A program made the position numbers and the translations under genes. Under the pieces are notes generated by a model. The model saw only the letters and a program-made list of their open reading frames with translations, made no database searches and was not told where the DNA came from. Source: Leptodactylus fallax (Eukaryota > Chordata > Amphibia > Anura > Leptodactylidae). Taken from it: DNA of 64,000 bases. Below are positions 53,847-64,000 of this stretch, one piece after another; position 1 is the stretch's first letter, and each line of letters starts with the position of its first letter. The DNA is taken from the NCBI GenBank assembly GCA_947044405.1, contig CAMRHE010000353.1:1755501-1819500 (forward strand), in the 5' to 3' direction.

Positions 53847-54119
53847 TACAGACCAAAAGTTTGGACTACCTCTTGAAGCTCATCAAGAGAATGCCAAGAG
53901 TGTGCAAAGCAGTAATCAAAGCAAAAGGTGGCTACTTTGAAGAATCTAGAATATAAGACATATTTTCAGTTGTTTCACACTTTTTTGTTAAGTATATAAT
54001 TCCACATGTGTTAATTCATAGTTTTGATGCCTTCAGTGTGAATCTACAATTTTTATAGTCATGAAAATACAGAAAACTCTTGGAATGAGAAGGTGTGTCC
54101 AAACTTTTGGTCTGTACTG
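53844..54119 (+). mobile_element. Internally deleted Tc1 element, DD38E family (276 bp)
   Basis: Ends CAGTACAGACCAAAAGTTTG and CAAACTTTTGGTCTGTACTG. About 22 bp of the left end is joined directly to the last transposase codons (CTCTTGAAGCTCATCAAGAG... to the TAA after CTAGAATA) and a complete right terminal region. It is surrounded by (TA)n on both sides. The family is that of 60626-62092. Confidence 0.93.

Positions 54120-54150
<31 letters not shown>
54120..54150. repeat. (TA)n microsatellite, right part
   Basis: About 14 TA units immediately right of the element. Confidence 0.9.
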
Positions 54151-54155
<5 letters not shown>

Positions 54156-55105
54156 TTTTTTTAATTTAAGTCTTCTTTATGTGTATTCTAAATACATTTT
54201 CATCTTCACACATGGCTTCTGAATTTTTTTTTTGATGCAAAGTCTAGCTGTCTTAGTTTGATCTCTAGCCCATCTTGGGGCTGGCTCCTTGGAATTTACA
54301 ATGGTAGAAAAATTGAAAGTTAATTTGAGTTCCAGGCAAAATTGTTTGTATTAAGCCTAACACCACCCATGTCCCCTTTGACCCTGTCCATTCCTGTCAT
54401 GTCCGTTTGTGCACTAACACAGTAATAGTTCCCATACATTTATAGGATACAGTGATGATGCCCCTACAACTCAGTATAATGCCCCTTAAGCGGCCCACAC
54501 AAAGTATGAGAGTTGGAATTGGGACCCACTGCACCCGAAATGCAGGACTGTCCTGTTGTCCTGAGGGTGCCCTCGCTGTCATGTTTGCCCTATTGTTAAA
54601 GCGGCCCTGACTGGGGTGCCTAGGTCCCACCAGTAAAATTCATTATGGGGGCCCGCTGTTCAGCTACATGCAAATATTACTCGATACCCAAATTACTAAA
54701 ACTGAGCCTACACTTTTCTCCAGTAGTAGCCTGCTGGCTAATTCTTGCCTCCTTCCCTGCTTTTTATTTTGTTGTGGGAGCTTTTTTTGCAGATGGCATT
54801 CAATGCATCCATTCAGATATCCATTTTTTTCATGGATCTGCAAAAAAAAAAAAAGTGGAAGGAGGTTCATTTTGTCACTGATGCTGATGCATTTTCGGAT
54901 GCATCACATCAATGCTAGTCTATTGGTTTGTGAAAAAAAACAGATGTCATCATGTGTCATCCATTTTTCATGGACCCAGAGTCATAGAAAGTATAAGAAA
55001 TGAAAAAAGAAAATTTTTCAACTTTTCACAGAAATTAAAAACTGATCCATCATGAACAGCACACCACCCGCAAAAGTGAGCATGGCAGCGTGAGGTGCTG
55101 TCCGT
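54151..55105. other. Unassigned sequence
   Basis: No gene or clear repeat apart from short A/T runs. Confidence 0.4.
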
Positions 55106-55285
55106 GAACATCACATGTCCTCATAGATTGTAAGCTCTTGCGAGCAGGGTCCTCAGTCCCAGTGTGTGAATTGAATATTTCTTTGTAATATATCTTTTTT
55201 GTCAGTACTTGAACCCTACAAATTGTACAGTGCTGCGGAATATGTTGGCGCTATATAAATAAAAATTTATTATTATTATTATAAA
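55106..55285. repeat. L2/CR1-type 3'-tail retroposon with (ATT)n
   Basis: ATAGATTGTAAGCTCTTGCG then ACAAATTGTACAGTGCTGCG and GTTGGCGCTATATAAATAAA with an ATT tail. The last part equals 9814-9873. Confidence 0.7.
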
Positions 55286-55846
55286 ATGCGGCTGTGTGTA
55301 TCTAGCATCAGGCAGCAGCATGCTGGAAGATTATTCATGATTAGAACCCCTGCCGTGTTGGGAGATAGCTTACCTCTTCACTGATGTCATCTCAGCCACC
55401 CTATGCGTTTATTTAACAATATACAGTTTGCTTGTTAAATAATCTACTCAGGTTATTATATGGACACTTAGACTGCTTGAGATGTTGTACATTGCCTGTA
55501 TGTAGTACAATGAGAGTACTGTGCTGTGCATAGTTAGTGCAGGGTGTTGGATGCTGGGTACCAACCATGGTTCAGGGCCCACTGGGGGACTCAACAGCTC
55601 CCTTGTGGGTCTGTCCAAGCCTGTTGATATTATTTCATTAAGTAATTTGGTGACTTCCCGGTAAACAATGAGCCACCCTTTCCTACACGTCAATAACTAA
55701 GCATTTGTGCTCTTACACAAATAGTAATATACTATACAGAAGGAGGCCCAGTTCTATATAGATGCCCATGGTTTAGCAATGTGATGTCCAGTAAAGTCAT
55801 ACTGGTGTGATGGTCATGTGTGTACATATTGACCCTATTAGATAAA
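55286..55846. other. Unassigned sequence
   Basis: No gene or repeat family recognised. Confidence 0.4.
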
Positions 55847-55960
55847 ATATATGGACAAAAGTATTGGACACACGTCTTAATCATTGAACTCGAGTGTTTA
55901 ATTCAGTCCCACCGCCACAGGTGTATAAAATACAGCACCTAGCCATACTGCAAATATAAA
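55847..55960. mobile_element. Terminal fragment of a Tc1/mariner-like element
   Basis: TATATGGACAAAAGTATTGG followed by ACACACGTC and, further in, CCGCCACAGGTGTATAAAA. The terminus has the Tc1-style 'AAAAGTATTGG'. One end only. Confidence 0.55.
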
Positions 55961-56093
55961 CTTGCAAAAAGGAGGAAAAACTAAGCTGCAAAAAGTCTGT
56001 CCAAGAATTCAGTCCTCAGAAAACCGGAGCACAAACAAACGTTCCGGAGGGACAATGTGACCGACGTCACTTCTGGCGGCCACGGAGCTTGTA

Positions 56094-56395
56094 AGGTAAG
56101 TGAAACGGTAATGCCCCACATCAAGGCCGCACAAGTGGCCTGCACTACAGGTCTTTGAACATGCAGCATGCAACTACCGCTGCATGTACTACTGAAATTA
56201 ACCTTTTCAGAGCAAAGTTTGAAAGCTTAGCTAGGCACAAAAAAGGTAAGTGAAACGGTAATGCCCCACATCAAGGCCGCACAAGTGGCCTGCATTACAG
56301 GTCTTTGAACATGCAGTATGCAACTACAGCTGCATGAACTACTAAAATCAACCTTTTCAGAGCGAAGGTTGAAAGCTTGGCTAGCATAAAAAAAA
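56094..56395. repeat. Tandem duplication, two units of about 150 bp
   Basis: Both units start GGTAAGTGAAACGGTAATGC and contain CCACATCAAGGCCGCACAAG and ACCTTTTCAGAGC. They differ at a few positions. The first unit starts inside a wider unassigned region (55980-56960) with no convincing coding sequence. Confidence 0.85.
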
Positions 56396-57182
56396 TCCCC
56401 TTCTTTTCCACAGAAGCGTCCAGTGGAAGAAAGAAGAGAAGAGATATGTAAAGATGACTCCCCAAAGGAAGTTAACAAACTTTAGGGGAAAAAACAAAAT
56501 ATGGGAGGACAAAAGACTTCCCTCCACCTGTCCCACCACACAGGACAGAAAAAAAACACAAAGGGAAGAGGTCTCTTTGCCCTTTTATAAGGTAGCTTAG
56601 TCAAGCATATTTTATGTTAATTAAAAGTTCCGCCTGTCCTACCAGCATACAGGGGCAGAAATACCTCATATTGTGCTGCTGTAAGATGTAAGGGAAACAC
56701 AAAACAGAATGGTATTTTAAAGAAGCAGAAACAAGTCGCTTCTCTGGATCTGCCAAGATGGCTTCAAATCCATTCATCTTGTCCAATGAAGAGAGCTCCT
56801 CTGATTTTTCTGTCTCAGAGCAAATGTTGCCCACGAAATCCAAAAAGAAAAAGCAATTCTTAAAAGAAGAGTGTGGCCAGGTCCGCACCCACTTTGCCCC
56901 CCGCTACCTACGCCTCTGCTCTGCATTCTTGATGCAGCCTGCAGCCATGCAATTATGCACTTGAGTTGGCAATGCAATGTTAAATGTTCTAACTGCATAG
57001 TTTTGTGTGTGTCTTATGCTACTGCAATTGTGTCCTGTAGTCTGCACTGTTTTGTACATGACACCCAGAGTGGAGTGATTTTGCGCCTTTTTAACCCTTT
57101 CCCGACATCCGCCAAAATAGTACGGCGGATGATGGGTGTTTAAAGATGGCGGCCGCTCGAGAGTCGTGCCGTTGCCATAGCG
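56396..57182. other. Unassigned region, possibly part of a larger repeat
   Basis: Contains short frames only, for example MASNPFILSNEESSSDF on the plus strand at 56758, without recognisable family. It may belong to a retroelement, but I cannot support this. Confidence 0.35.
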
Positions 57183-57219
57183 GCCAAGTCTCTGCTGTTT
57201 TATACAGCAGAGACTTGGC
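57183..57219. repeat. Perfect 15-16 bp stem-loop
   Basis: GCCAAGTCTCTGCTG at 57183 and CAGCAGAGACTTGGC at 57205, separated by seven bases. It is followed by a second weaker hairpin (TGCCCGCACTGATTGCGGGCA). Confidence 0.85.
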
Positions 57220-57815
57220 GCTAATGCCTGTGATTGGTGCCCGCACTGATTGCGGGCATTAACCTCTCTGGCGCCTCGGTCAAAGCTGCATTTTACCAGC
57301 GGCACGCGGGCGCCCCATTGCTATAACAGCCAGGAGCCTTCTGAAGGCTCCCAGGCCTTTCTCATTAATTTCTATTGCAGGTTACTCTATGTAGCCTGCA
57401 ATAGAAATGCCCTTTTTCGCATTGCATTGCAACGCATTAGCTTTGTAATGCATTGTATTAGTAATCAGACCCCCTGGGGTTCAAGACCCCTAGGGGGCTA
57501 ATAAATGCAAAAAAAAATAAAAATTAAAAAAAAAATATATAAAAAATAAAAAAATATTAAAAGTTCAAATCACCCCCCTTTCCCTAGAACACATGTAAAA
57601 GTACTTAAATACTGTGAAACACATACACATTAGGTATCCCTGTGTCCGAAAACGCCCGGTCTACAAATCTATAAAAATATTTTTCCCGTACAGTAAACAC
57701 CATAGCGGGAAAAAAAAATCAAAAGTGCCTAACCGCCGTTTTTTCACTGATAAAAATTTTAATAAAAAGTGATCAAAGCAATAGCAATTCCCCAAAATGG
57801 TATAACTAAAAAGTA
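57220..57815. other. Unassigned repeat-like sequence, interrupted by the next Tc1
   Basis: Includes A-rich runs (57500-57570) and a stretch ending ATGGTATAACTAAAAAG at the Tc1 insertion point. No gene seen. Confidence 0.4.
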
Positions 57816-59442
57816 CAGTGGGTATGGAAAGTATTCAGACCCCTTTAAATTTTTCACTCTTTGTTTCATTGCAGCCATTTGCTAAAAGCAAAAAAGTGCA
57901 TTTTATTTCTCATTAATGTACACTCAGCACCCCATATTGACAGAAAAAAACAGAAATGTAGATATTTTTGCAAATGTATTAAAAAAGAAAAACTGAAATA
58001 TCACATGGTCATAAGTATTCAGACCCTTTGCTCAATATTGAGTAGAAGCACCCTTTTGAACTAGTACAGCCATGAGTCTTCTTGGGAATGATGCAACAAG
58101 TTTTTCACATCTGGATTTGGGGATCCTCTGCCATTCTTCCTTGCAGATCCTCTCCAGTTCCGTCAGGTTCTATGGTGGACAGCCATTTTCTGGTCTCTCC
58201 AGAGATGCTCAATTGGGTTGAGGTCAGGGCTATGGCTGGGCCAGTCAAGAATGGTCACAGAGTTGTTCTGAAGCCACTCCTTTGTCATTTCAGCTGTGTG
58301 CTTAGGGTCATTGTCTTGTTGGACGGTGAACCTTCGGCCCAGTCTGAGGTCCAGAGCACTCTGGAAGAGGTTTTCTTCCAGGATAACTCTGTACTTGGCT
58401 GCATTCATCTTTGTTTCAATTGCAACTAGTCGTCCTGTCCCTGCAGCTGAAAAACACCCCCATAGCATGATGCTGCCACCACCATGTTTCACTGTTGGAA
58501 TTGTATTGGACAGGTGATGAGCAGTGCCTGGTTTTCTCCACATATACTGCTTAGAATTAACACCAAAAAGATCAATCTTCGTTTCATCAGACCAGAGAAT
58601 CTTATTTCTCATCGTCTGGGAGTCCTTCCTATGTGTTTTTTGGCAAACTGTATGCAGGCTTTCATATGTCTTGCACTGAGGAGAGGCTTCCTTCGGGCCA
58701 CTCTGCCATAAAGCCCCAACTGGTGGAGGGCTGCAGTGATAGTTGACTTTGTGGAACTTTCTCCCATCTCCCTACTACATCTCTGGAGCTCAGCCACAGT
58801 GATGTTTGGGTTCTTCTTTACCTCTCTCACCAAGGCTCTTCTCTCATGATTGCTCAGTTTGGCTGGACGGCCAGGTCTAGGAAGAGTTCTGGTCGTCCCA
58901 AACTTCTTCCATTTAAGGATTATGGAGGCCACTGTGCTCTTAGGAACCTTGAGTGCTGCAGAAATTCTTTTGTAACCTTGGCCAGATCTGTGTCTTGCCA
59001 CAATTCTGTCTCTGAGCTCCTTGGGCAGTTCCTTTGATCTCATGATTCTCATTTGCTCTGACATGCACTGTGAGCTGTGAGGTCTTATATAGACAAGTGT
59101 GTGCCTTTCCTAATTAAGTCCAATCAGTTTAATTAAACACAGCTGGACTGCAATGAAGGAGTAGAACCATCTCAAGGAGGATCAGAAGGAAATGGACATC
59201 ATGTGAGTTAAATATGAGTGTCACAGCAAAGGGTCTGAATACTTATGACCATGTGATATTTCAGTTTTTCTTTTTTAATAAATTTGCAAAAATATCTACA
59301 TTTCTGTTTTATTTCTGTCAAGATGGGGTGCTGAGTGTACATTAATGAGAAATAAAATGAACTTTTTTGCTTTTAGCAAATGGCTGCAATGAAACAGAGA
59401 GTGAAAAATTTAAAGGGGTCTGAATACATTCCGTACCCACTG
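57816..59442 (-). mobile_element. Full-length Tc1-like transposon (1627 bp)
   Basis: TA-flanked, with ends CAGTGGGTATGGAAAGTATT and AATACATTCCGTACCCACTG. Inverted regions include TGAAATATCACATGGTCATA on both sides. Confidence 0.95.
58032..59064 (-). pseudogene. Tc1 transposase with two frame changes
   Basis: It starts MSEQMRIMRSKELPKELRDR. The DNA-binding part includes GQGYKRISAALKVPKSTVAS and GRPAKLSNHERRALV. The frame changes near 58610 (after the [10 protein letters not shown] segment) and again near 58165, after AVHHRT. The catalytic residues are [22 protein letters not shown] and [11 protein letters not shown] (DD34E). The remaining C-terminal codons run in another frame to a stop at 58032. 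Confidence 0.92.
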
Positions 59443-60030
59443 TATATAGAAAATCCAGAGCTGCACAAACAAAATATTAGTAATGGGTGCAATTCTGTGG
59501 GCACTAACTACTGTCCCCTCATGGCATACTCCAGAAAAATGGTCAGCACTCTGATAGAAAATGCTAATCTGGATTTTTTATTTCATGTGTCTTGAGAAAG
59601 GTTCCTGTTGTAACCGAAATGTTGCCACATATGGAATAAAGGATTGGATTTGCATCGGAGTGCAGGACATTTTTCTGGAGTGTAAATACACAGTACACAG
59701 TGTATAGCTGCCCTCATTAGCGCAATTTCACCTCTTCTCTTAACCTCTAATTTCTGCTTTCACTTTCCACATATTCTGCAACTAGCATTGTTGCAGAAGT
59801 ACTTCTGTTTTTTATCTGCCACCCAACAGCAAAGTCCACAGATTTCTATGTAGACCTAATGTACCACATAAATGCATTTCTTTTTTAACTTCTTTGTAGA
59901 TCCGGACGGTCTTGACCTTAAGGACCAAAAGAATTGTTTTTGCATTCTGGGCATTCAGATGGTCATAATAGTTATATTTTTAGCCTGGCTTTTTATGTGA
60001 TTTGTAGTTTCCAAATACAAATCACCTTAA
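59443..60030. other. Unassigned sequence with a retroelement-like 3' motif
   Basis: At 59589-59625 CTTGAGAAAGGTTCCTGTTG is followed by TAACCGAAATGTTG, a small hairpin followed by GAAATG, comparable to the motif at 24960-25010 and the cores in the 8009-8200 palindrome. No gene seen. Confidence 0.4.
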
Positions 60031-60625
60031 AGGGGTTTCCAGGCAAAAAATGTTTTGTTTTTTAAAAAAGGTCTGTTAGTGCTATTAATGGGTTAATAAG
60101 TGCACCCAAATACCTTTAGCAGTGTTTTGAGTGATTTCTGTGTTTCTCTGGGAGTTCCTGGCATCTCCTGCATTTGTTTACATGGTGTATCTTCCTGCTG
60201 TCTTAAGCTAATGCATCATTACCTGTAGACTGACTCACACTATGTCCCCCTCCCTGTCTCTCTAGCTATCCCGCCCACTACTAACCCTTCCCAAATAACT
60301 CAGTTCCCCCCCACCCCATCATACTTACCTATTTTCCTTCCAGGCTTCCTCCTGTGAGATGATTCCTCCCTCTTTTCTGACTCTGATGGTGTGTGCAATA
60401 GTCCCGGCACTGAGCTGCAGCCGGCAATCTACCTCTACTGTGCAGGCGTAGGAGGCTACTGCTCCTGCAGGAGGAAGTCTGGAAGGAAGATAGGTAAGTA
60501 TGATGGGGTGGAGGGGGGGAGTATTAGTGACTTTCCGTTTCCGGAAACAGGGAAAACATCACTGGATAACCACAAAATGTCCCTGGGGTGGTCACATGAC
60601 CACCCCAGAGATATGGGTAAATATA
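60031..60625. repeat. Repeat family C (TTAA-flanked), copy 2, cut by a Tc1
   Basis: Preceded by TTAA, it starts AGGGGTTTCCAGGCAAAAAA. It shares AGGTCTGTTAGTGCTATTAA, ACCTTTAGCAGTGTTTT and GGTCACATGACCACCCC with the copy at 62674. It is interrupted at 60625 by the Tc1 element exactly at the TA in ATGGGTAAATATA. Confidence 0.85.
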
Positions 60626-62092
60626 CAGTACAGACCAAAAGTTTGGACACACCTTCTCATTCCAAGAGTTTTCTGTATTTTCATGACTATAAAAATTGTA
60701 GATTCACACTGAAGGCATCAAAACTATGAATTAACACATGTGAAATTATATACTTAACAAAAAAGTGTGAAACAACTGAAAATATGTCTTATATTCTAGG
60801 TTCTTCAAAGTAGCCACCTTTTGCTTTGATTACTGCTTTGCACACTCTTGGCATTCTCTTGATGAGCTTCAAGAGGTAGTCACCTGAAATGGTTTTCACT
60901 TCACAGGTGTGCCCTGTCAGGTTTAATAAGTGGGATTTCTTGACTTATAAATGGGGTTGGGACCATCAGTTGTGTTGTTCAGAAGTCAGGTGGATACACA
61001 GCTGATAGTCCTACTGAATGGAGTGTTAGAATTTGTATTATGGCAAGAAAAAAGCAGCTAAGTAAAGAAAAAACGAGTGGCCATCATTACTTTAAGAAAT
61101 GAAGGTCAGTCAGTTCGAAAAATTGGGAAAACTTTGAAAGTGTCCCCAAGTGCAGTGGCCAAAACCATCAAGCGCTACAAAGAAACTGGCTCACATGAGG
61201 ACCGTCCCAGGAAAGGAAGACCAAGAGTCACCTCTGCTGCGGAGGATAAGTTCATCCGAGTCACCAGCCTCAGAAATCGCAGGTTAACAGCAGCTCAGAT
61301 TAGAGACCAGGTCAATGCCACACAGATTTCTAGCAGCAGACACATCTCTACAACAACTGTTAAGAGGAGATTGTGTGCAGCAGGCCTTAATGGTAAAATA
61401 GCTGCTAGGAAACCACTGCTAAGGACAGGCAAGAAGCAGAAGAGACTTGTTTGGGCTAAAGAACACAAGGAATGGACATTAGACCTGTGGAAATCTGTGC
61501 TTTGGTCTGATGAGTCCAAATTTGAGATCTTTGGTTCCAACCACCGTGTCTTTGTGTGACGCAGAAAAGGTGAACGAATGGACTCTACATGCCTGGTTCC
61601 CACCGTGAAGCATGGAGGAGGAGGTGTGATGGTGTGGGGGTGCTTTGCTGGTGACACTGTTGGGGATTTATTCAAAATTGAAGGAATACTGAACCAGCAT
61701 GGTTACCACAGCATCTTGCAGCGGCATGCTATTCCATCCAGTTTGCGTTTAGTTGGACCATCATTTATTTTTCAACAGGACAATGACCCCAAACACACCT
61801 CCAGACTGTGTAAGGGCTATTTGACCAAGAAGGAGAGTGATGGGGTGCTACGTCAGATGACCTGGCCTCCACAGTCACCAGACCTGAACCCAATCGAGAT
61901 GGTTTGGGGTGAGCTGGACCGCAGAGTGAAGGCAAAAGGGCCAACAAGTGCTAAGCATCTCTGGGAACTCCTTCAAGACTGTTGGAAGACCATTTCAGGT
62001 GACTACCTCTTGAAGCTCATCAAGAGAATGCCAAGAGTGTGCAAAGCAGTAATCAAAGCAAAAGGTGGCTACTTTGAAGAACCTAGAATATA
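60626..62092 (+). mobile_element. Tc1 superfamily element of DD38E type, 3' end missing
   Basis: The left end CAGTACAGACCAAAAGTTTG lies after TA. The 5' terminal region is complete. After the transposase the sequence leaves the family at about 62092 (GAACCTAGAATAT), so the right terminal repeat is lost. DD38E and anuran context fit the group named Intruder (family assignment by inference). Confidence 0.9.
61040..62092 (+). pseudogene. DD38E transposase with one frameshift and one stop
   Basis: It starts MARKKQLSKEK at 61040. The frame changes within an A run near 61063, and the protein continues VAIITLRNEGQSVRKIGKTL. The DNA-binding region has SPSAVAKTIKRYKETGSHED. An in-frame TGA occurs at 61557-61559. 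Catalytic residues are D in LWSDESKFE, D in [11 protein letters not shown] and E in [11 protein letters not shown]. There are 38 residues between the last two, four more than in the other Tc1 elements of this window. The protein's natural stop codon is lost at the 3' truncation. Confidence 0.92.
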
Positions 62093-62583
62093 TGTATGTG
62101 ATAAGACCTGAGAAATGGGTGGTGTATGTAATAATATATGGTTTATGTAAAATATTTATGTTTTGAAATTTAAACCTAAGTGTGTGTCCCTTTAATACTG
62201 TAGGATTCTGGGAAGTAGAATATTGCAAATTTAAGGGAGCCTGGATCTGCAAGGGAAAGCTTCAGTTGAGAGTGTGTCAGCTGAGCATTGGAATGATATT
62301 TCACACTATTGTAGCTGTAACACAACAATTAATTTAATTGAATATTGTTTTTTGCTTTACTTTCATTTTGCTCAGAATAAATATGAGCGCTGTTTGACAA
62401 ATCCTGTGTAAGAGTTTATTATAGTGTCAAAACTTACATCACATAGTGACATCACTTACATTGTGCCTGCAGCACCCTGAAGCCACCGGAACCAGATACA
62501 GCAGACAGAACAGCGGGGGAACAAGAGGAAAGGTGAGTATTAGTTTTTTTTTATGTTTATTCCGTACCAGGAGAGAGGCATAA
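62093..62583. other. Unassigned sequence
   Basis: No gene or clear repeat; it leads into a minisatellite. Confidence 0.4.
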
Positions 62584-62673
62584 TATTGTGGGGGAAACTG
62601 GATGGGGACATTAAATTGTGGGCGCAGCTGGAAGGAGGGACATTAAACTGGAGCAACTGGAAGGGGACATTAA
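62584..62673. repeat. Minisatellite, left part
   Basis: Units of the form GGGGACATTAAA(T/C)TGTGGG...CAGCTGGA; interrupted at 62673 by a family C element. Confidence 0.75.
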
Positions 62674-63423
62674 AGGAGTTTTCCAGGCAAAAAATATTAT
62701 TTTAAAAAATGTCTGATAGTGCTATTAATGGGTTAATAAATGCATCCATATACCTTTAGCAGTGTTTTGAGTGATTTCTGGGTGTCTCTGGGAGCTCCTG
62801 GCTTTGTTTACATACTTCAGCTTGCTGCTATGTAGCTCCCTCACTAATCCCTCTCACCTCAGTACCCCCCTCCTTCCTCACTCCCTCCCTGTTTCTTTAG
62901 ATATCCCTTCCTTCTGTACCTACTCAACCCAGCCCCAGACCCATATTATATACTTACCCTTTACGCTTCTTCTGGCGAGACAGCTCCTCCTCCTGTACTG
63001 ATTCTGTCTGTGCGCGCTCGTCTCCATCGCTTGTCTGTTCTCAGCAGCGATGATCCACCTCTACTGTGCATGCGTGGATGCGCAGTAGAGGTGAATTATC
63101 AGCAGCAGTGCGCATAGTGCTTGGAGAAGAGCGCACACAGACAGAATCAGTACAGGAGGAGGAGCTGTCTCACCGTAAGAAGCATGGAGGGTAAGTATGA
63201 TGGAGTGGATGGGGGGGGGGGGGGGAGTAGTAGTGACGATCCGTTTCCGAAAATGGGGAGACGGATCGTGACCGGATAATCAGAAAATGTCCCTGGGGCG
63301 GTCACATGACCGCCCCAGGGATATGGGTAAATATACATTTTTGCTTAATGATGTTATTTAGAAAGTAGGAGGGGGGGGTGTTTCGATTAGTGTAGGGATT
63401 TCCAGTTATCCCGGGCAACCACT
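62674..63423. repeat. Repeat family C (TTAA-flanked), copy 3, complete (750 bp)
   Basis: TTAA lies on both sides (62670-62673 and 63424-63427). The ends AGGAGTTTTCCAGGCAAAAA and, inverted, TTATCCCGGGCAACCACTTT correspond. The interior is palindromic (CATACTTACC.../...GGTAAGTATGATGGAGTGG). Non-coding. Inserted in a minisatellite that continues on both sides. Confidence 0.85.
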
Positions 63424-63830
63424 TTAAACTGTGGGGGAAACTGGATGGGGACATTAAACTGTGGGGGCAGATGGAGGGGGACATTAAACTGGGGGCAGCT
63501 GGAGAGGGATCATAATACTGTGGGGGTAGCTGGTGAGGGACATTAAACTGTGGGGGCAACTGGAGAGAGACATTAAACTGTGTGGGCAGATGGAGGGGGA
63601 CATTAAACTGGGGCAGCTGGAGGGGGGGAATTATACTGTGGGGGTAGCTGGTGAGGGACATTAAACTGTAGGGGCAACTAGAAGGGGACTTTATACTGTG
63701 GGGATATCTGGAGGAGGACATTAAACTGGGGGCCACAGGAGGGGGACATTAAACTGTCAGAGCAGCTGGAAGGGGACATTATACTGTGGGTGCGGCAGGA
63801 GAGGAACTTTATACTATGGGGACATATCAT
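63424..63830. repeat. Minisatellite, unit about 31 bp
   Basis: About thirteen units of GGACATTAAACTGTGGGGGC AGCTGGAGG. Some units read TTATACTGTGGGG. The array is continuous with 62584-62673 apart from the family C insertion. Confidence 0.85.
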
Positions 63831-64000
63831 GTTAGGGTTACTGTATGGGAGTTATACCGTGTGGGGGCAGAAAGAGAAATAGATGGGAATGGGCGGAGTC
63901 AAAGAGGAAGTGGGTGGGGTACATTCTGTCCTTCCTTCTGTCTGTTATCAGTTGTGAGGTATGACAATGGCCATAGCTTACTAAAGATGCCATTGTCTAA
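63831..64000. other. Unassigned sequence at the window end
   Basis: Nothing recognisable. Confidence 0.4.

Noticed and set aside
56758..56964. Plus-strand frame MASNPFILSNEESSSDFS... considered as a gene
   Set aside because: Short, no recognisable family, Lys-rich by composition, inside a likely repeat.

Overview
The window looks like intronic sequence of a vertebrate genome, most probably a frog. The only host gene I can support is CARD11 (CARMA1), on the minus strand. Eleven internal coding exons lie between 27798 and 455. They have consistent splice phases and encode roughly residues 75-600 of the human numbering: the last third of the CARD, the whole coiled coil, and the first part of the PKC-regulated linker. 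The start exon (first two thirds of the CARD) and the PDZ-SH3-GUK exons are not in the window. The assignment to an anuran is inference from protein divergence and the repeat content; no species is claimed.

Almost everything else is transposable elements, and most of it is DNA transposons. At least thirteen Tc1/mariner insertions from about eight families are visible. Six are full-length or nearly so, with recognisable but broken transposases: 2576-4212, 9262-12646, 39751-41238, 47520-49148, 52198-53790 and 57816-59442. One more (60626-62092) lacks its 3' end and has DD38E spacing. A pogo-type element (9875-11591) is nested inside one Tc1. A chromodomain Ty3/gypsy retrotransposon (12853-18412) has two 662-bp LTRs and a CATAC target duplication. 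An L1/Tx1-type LINE (about 29177-35395) is bracketed on both sides by suspicious homopolymer tracts. A CR1-like LINE 3' part lies at 36580-38245. Several palindromic non-autonomous families occur in multiple copies, including a TTAA-flanked group.

Layout: 1-28150 is the CARD11 exon-bearing part, with transposons filling its introns. 28157-64000 is probably the 5' intron(s) of CARD11 (more than 36 kb) and contains only repeats and unassigned AT-rich sequence. The elements do not form a functional system with each other. They form a layered record of insertions: Tc1 elements in microsatellites and in other repeats, a pogo element in a Tc1, and a TTAA-flanked element in a minisatellite.

I found no convincing undescribed biological system. 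The observations most worth checking are a perfect-edge micro-inversion inside one Tc1 transposase, a 192-bp palindrome carrying two outward-facing hammerhead-like cores, a (TA)n tract hit by two different Tc1 elements, and the G-rich tracts flanking the LINE, which look like assembly artefacts.
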